NCBI RefSeq assembly: GCF_017329605.1
Contig: NZ_JAFMTY010000002.1
Coordinates: 1-64,000 of the forward strand
Reading direction: 5' to 3'
DNA length: 64,000 nucleotides
Source: Alicyclobacillus fructus
GTDB taxonomy: Bacteria; Bacillota; Bacilli; Alicyclobacillales; Alicyclobacillaceae
The first letter of the stretch is position 1. Every line of letters starts with the position of its first letter. Below the pieces are notes generated by a model. That model searched no databases, was not told where the DNA came from, and worked only from the letters and a program-made list of their open reading frames with translations. Positions 62,051 through 64,000 of the stretch are shown piece after piece. The position numbers were made by a program, and so were the translations under genes.

Positions 62051-63214
62051 ATGGCGCGTTGGGTTAGGTGGGTGGTCGCAGGGCTGTTTGGCGTGGCGGT
62101 CGTGGAGGTGGCGTGGTCCACGTACGCCGCCCCGCGAAACGCAAAGCTGACGCCTGTCATCGCCGACAGGCAGGCCGCGGGTGAACTCCCCATCAAGCGT
62201 ATCTCGTTCCGCACGGCGGCTGCTCCGTACGGAACGGTTCACCATCTGTCATTGCCGGGCAGCCAGGTCTGGTCCATCGCCGGCCGAGCGCTCTGTGTTG
62301 TGCAGTATCCTTTCATGGAGGCGGACGGATCGTTCACCGGCGCTTCGCGCATCGACGTGATCGACGCCGACACGGGTCACATCGAAGAGACCATCGCGAT
62401 GCCGCGGGGATTGCAGGCGAACGCCGCATACATCACCGAGCGGTGGCTGGTGTGGCAAACGGGTCCCGACGGCGGCAACGGGATGCGGCAGCTGTGGGCG
62501 GAGGCGCGATCGACCGGCACGCGCTTTGTGATGCGTTCCGCAGAGAGCGGTGTCCAGGAAGGAGATGTGGTGGGCCTCAAGGTGGTGGGCGATACGGCCT
62601 ACTGGCTGAGCGTGCAACAGATGAAGAACGACGTTCAGACCACCGTCTGGGCGTACGATCTCGCCACTCGCAAAGGGCGTCGGGTTCTCACAGAAGATAG
62701 TCAGCGAGACGGGTTGGCCGTGCTATCGATGGCCGTGGGAGAGCGGGCGCTGTGGTTCGTCGAAGCGATATCGAAGAATCCGTTCGGTCCGTCTGCGCCC
62801 GCGCCCGCGCATTTGGTGCGCATCAGCCTTTCACCAGCCCCTTCGAATCGGACGGTCGTTCCCCTCTGGCACCCGGGCACGCTCTACGCCGCGACCGACG
62901 AGATCGCTATCTTGCAGTTGAACGCGAATCCGAAGCCGAATTCACCCGACAACCCCGCTCCATACCCGGTGTTCGCGTACAGGTTGGGTGCGTCTGTGCT
63001 GGAGCAGTGGACGGATCGCCAGGCGGGGATGGCGAACGGAGACGCCACCTGGCTCACGGTCGATCAGAGCGATGCAGGAGGAGGGCGTGCGCTGCTGCTC
63101 CATCGATCGTCGCAAACCGAGACCGTGCTTCCCGCGCCGTTCGCCTACACCGACGGGCACTGGCTCGCCTGGTGGGACGGAGCGGGTCACCTCGCTTGGG
63201 CCGCACTCACCTGA
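62051..63214 (+). CDS. Unrecognised secreted or anchored protein with beta-propeller-like pattern
   Basis: The 387-residue product begins MARWVRWVVAGLFGVAVVEVAW, a signal or anchor helix. The rest is beta-rich with regularly spaced Trp/Tyr strands (LVWQTGPDGG, AYWLSVQQM, LWFVEAIS, WLAWWDGAGHLAW) that resemble blades of a propeller domain. ATG 62051 with GAAGAGAGG is preferred; GTG 62018 is an alternative. No catalytic motif was recognised. It probably acts outside the cell as a binding or sensor-like protein. A terminator follows. Confidence 0.7.
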   Translation: MARWVRWVVAGLFGVAVVEVAWSTYAAPRNAKLTPVIADRQAAGELPIKRISFRTAAAPYGTVHHLSLPGSQVWSIAGRALCVVQYPFMEADGSFTGASRIDVIDADTGHIEETIAMPRGLQANAAYITERWLVWQTGPDGGNGMRQLWAEARSTGTRFVMRSAESGVQEGDVVGLKVVGDTAYWLSVQQMKNDVQTTVWAYDLATRKGRRVLTEDSQRDGLAVLSMAVGERALWFVEAISKNPFGPSAPAPAHLVRISLSPAPSNRTVVPLWHPGTLYAATDEIAILQLNANPKPNSPDNPAPYPVFAYRLGASVLEQWTDRQAGMANGDATWLTVDQSDAGGGRALLLHRSSQTETVLPAPFAYTDGHWLAWWDGAGHLAWAALT

Positions 63215-63224
63215 CACCTAGTAT

Positions 63225-63264
63225 AAGGCGCCGCCTCGGGCACCCGGCCCGGACGGCGCCTCTT
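63225..63264. terminator. Terminator between the secreted protein gene and the DUF3243-like gene
   Basis: AGGCGCCG pairs with CGGCGCCT, with an inner CGGG/CCCG stem, followed by CTTCTTC on the plus side. It lies between the convergent stops at 63214 and 63267 and may serve both. Confidence 0.75.
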
Positions 63265-63266
63265 CT

Positions 63267-63518
63267 TCAGTGCGCGCGATCCGCCATCTTCACCATGATG
63301 CTCGCGATGGCGCGGCGCTCTTCATCGTCCGCCACGTTCCACATTTCCTTTAGAAGCTGTTGCTCGGGATTCTTCGGATCCACTTTGCTCGCCAAGAACT
63401 CGCCGACCTTCGTGGCGATGTTCGCGAGCTGATCCTGATTCAACCCTGCCTCTTTGGCGCGATCGACGTGTTCCCCGAGGAACTGTTTCCAGTTCTCGAA
63501 CGTTTCCATGACGCCCAT
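63267..63518 (-). CDS. DUF3243-like small protein (YmfJ family)
   Basis: The 83-residue helical protein (FENWKQFLGEHVDRAKEAGLNQDQLANIATKVGEFLASKVDPKNPEQQLLKEMWNVADDEERRAIASIMVKM) matches the DUF3243/YmfJ pattern of Bacilli. GGAGGAGG precedes ATG 63518; ATG 63509 is an alternative. Function unknown. It is monocistronic on the minus strand. Confidence 0.85.
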   Translation of the reverse strand: MGVMETFENWKQFLGEHVDRAKEAGLNQDQLANIATKVGEFLASKVDPKNPEQQLLKEMWNVADDEERRAIASIMVKMADRAH

Positions 63519-63650
63519 CGTTCATCCTCCTCCATGTTCAGGTGGTCTCGTGCTCAATGTTCCCCGACCCAGCAGCGGTCATGCGAGCGTTTCGCGCATG
63601 TTCCGGAACCGCGGTGCATATAGGTGGGACAGGCAAAGGAGGAGAACGGT

Positions 63651-63944
63651 ATGCGGAGAAAAGTGGGCGTGCCGAGACAGGTGCGGATGTACTCCGCCGT
63701 CTACGGCCTTGCGGCGCTCGCGCTGGCGGCGTACGGCGTGCCGCGCTTGCCGAAGCTCGAGCACGGCTTAGCAGGCACATTTTCGGCGCTTTGGCTTCTT
63801 CTGCTCGCGCTCTACATCGGGGCGAACCTGTACTTTTGGCTGGGTGCCGATCGCGAACGAGCCCGGCAGCTCGAAGAAGCGGCGTATCAGCGAGCCGACG
63901 CCGACGAGCGGCCGGGGCGCGTGCGGCTTCGCGCGCGCGGATGA
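63651..63944 (+). CDS. Small two-helix membrane protein
   Basis: The 97-residue protein has a basic N-terminus (MRRKVGVPRQVRM), two hydrophobic helices (about residues 16-32 and 42-64) and a charged C-terminus rich in Arg, Glu and Ala. AAGGAGGAG lies 6 bp before ATG 63651. No family was recognised. It is divergent from the DUF3243-like gene. Confidence 0.7.
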   Translation: MRRKVGVPRQVRMYSAVYGLAALALAAYGVPRLPKLEHGLAGTFSALWLLLLALYIGANLYFWLGADRERARQLEEAAYQRADADERPGRVRLRARG

Positions 63945-63958
63945 CGCGCGGGTGATTC

Positions 63959-63985
63959 GCGCAGGCGGCTCGTCACGAGCGCCTG
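63959..63985 (+). terminator. Hairpin after the last gene
   Basis: GCAGGCG-G-CTCGT pairs with ACGAG-CGCCTGC around a single C with one bulged G, 15 bp after the stop at 63944. No T-run is visible before the window ends. Confidence 0.55.
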
Positions 63986-64000
63986 CTCGTCCACGCCACG

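Overview
The window looks like chromosomal DNA from a thermoacidophilic, spore-forming Bacillales bacterium, most likely Alicyclobacillus (A. acidocaldarius type). The reasons are a high-GC Firmicutes gene style with TTG/GTG starts and strong Shine-Dalgarno sites, a Tlp spore protein, CodY, YlbF- and YerC-family proteins, an aa3-600-type quinol oxidase next to a sulfocyanin-like blue copper protein, and a cluster that fits shikimate-derived (omega-cyclohexyl) fatty acid starter synthesis. The genus is an inference. No rRNA, tRNA or CRISPR array was seen.

Layout. 1-1455: end of a protein with a Gly-Ser-Thr repeat, then a secreted or anchored unknown protein. 1718-17490: a Wzx/Wzy-type exopolysaccharide locus (priming sugar-phosphate transferase, GalU, UDP-glucose dehydrogenase, four GT4 and three GT2 glycosyltransferases, polymerase, flippase). 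Its second half is visibly AT-richer and contains a decayed transposase. 17923-29023: two divergent operons around a palindromic operator. On the minus strand are DAHP synthase, an acyl-CoA dehydrogenase and a CoA ligase; on the plus strand an OYE/dienoyl-CoA reductase, an enoyl-reductase-type SDR, an acyl carrier protein, a second CoA ligase, a second acyl-CoA dehydrogenase and a zinc alcohol dehydrogenase. I read this as a candidate pathway from shikimate to cyclohexanecarboxyl-CoA.

29056-31703: small unknown genes, tlp and proS. 32206-34086: a mobile-looking island with a frameshifted Rpn-family nuclease gene, tandem copies of its C-terminal 57-residue module, and about 300-bp direct repeats on both sides. 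34112-36385: regulators, an acetyltransferase and a hemerythrin. 36423-49297: a copper/haem respiratory region with multicopper oxidase, two DUF2249 proteins, a 7Fe ferredoxin, two polytopic haem-copper-oxidase-like membrane proteins, a sulfocyanin-like lipoprotein, quinol oxidase subunits II-I-III-IV, haem O synthase, a Crp/Fnr regulator and a cupin. Three TGTGA-N6-(T/G)CAC-type boxes lie in its intergenic gaps. 49436-63944: housekeeping and accessory genes (DUF488, monooxygenase, yerC, codY, M20 dipeptidase, serine acetyltransferase, hydrolase, ileS, IscA-like, queC, XRE regulator with truncated globin, ylbF, UPF0173 hydrolase and unknowns).

The strongest candidates for something new are the Rpn island with its Shine-Dalgarno-equipped intragenic start and duplicated small ORFs, the divergent CHC-CoA-like gene set with its own ACP, and the Crp-box regulon linking the sulfocyanin/quinol oxidase genes with DUF2249 and ferredoxin genes.
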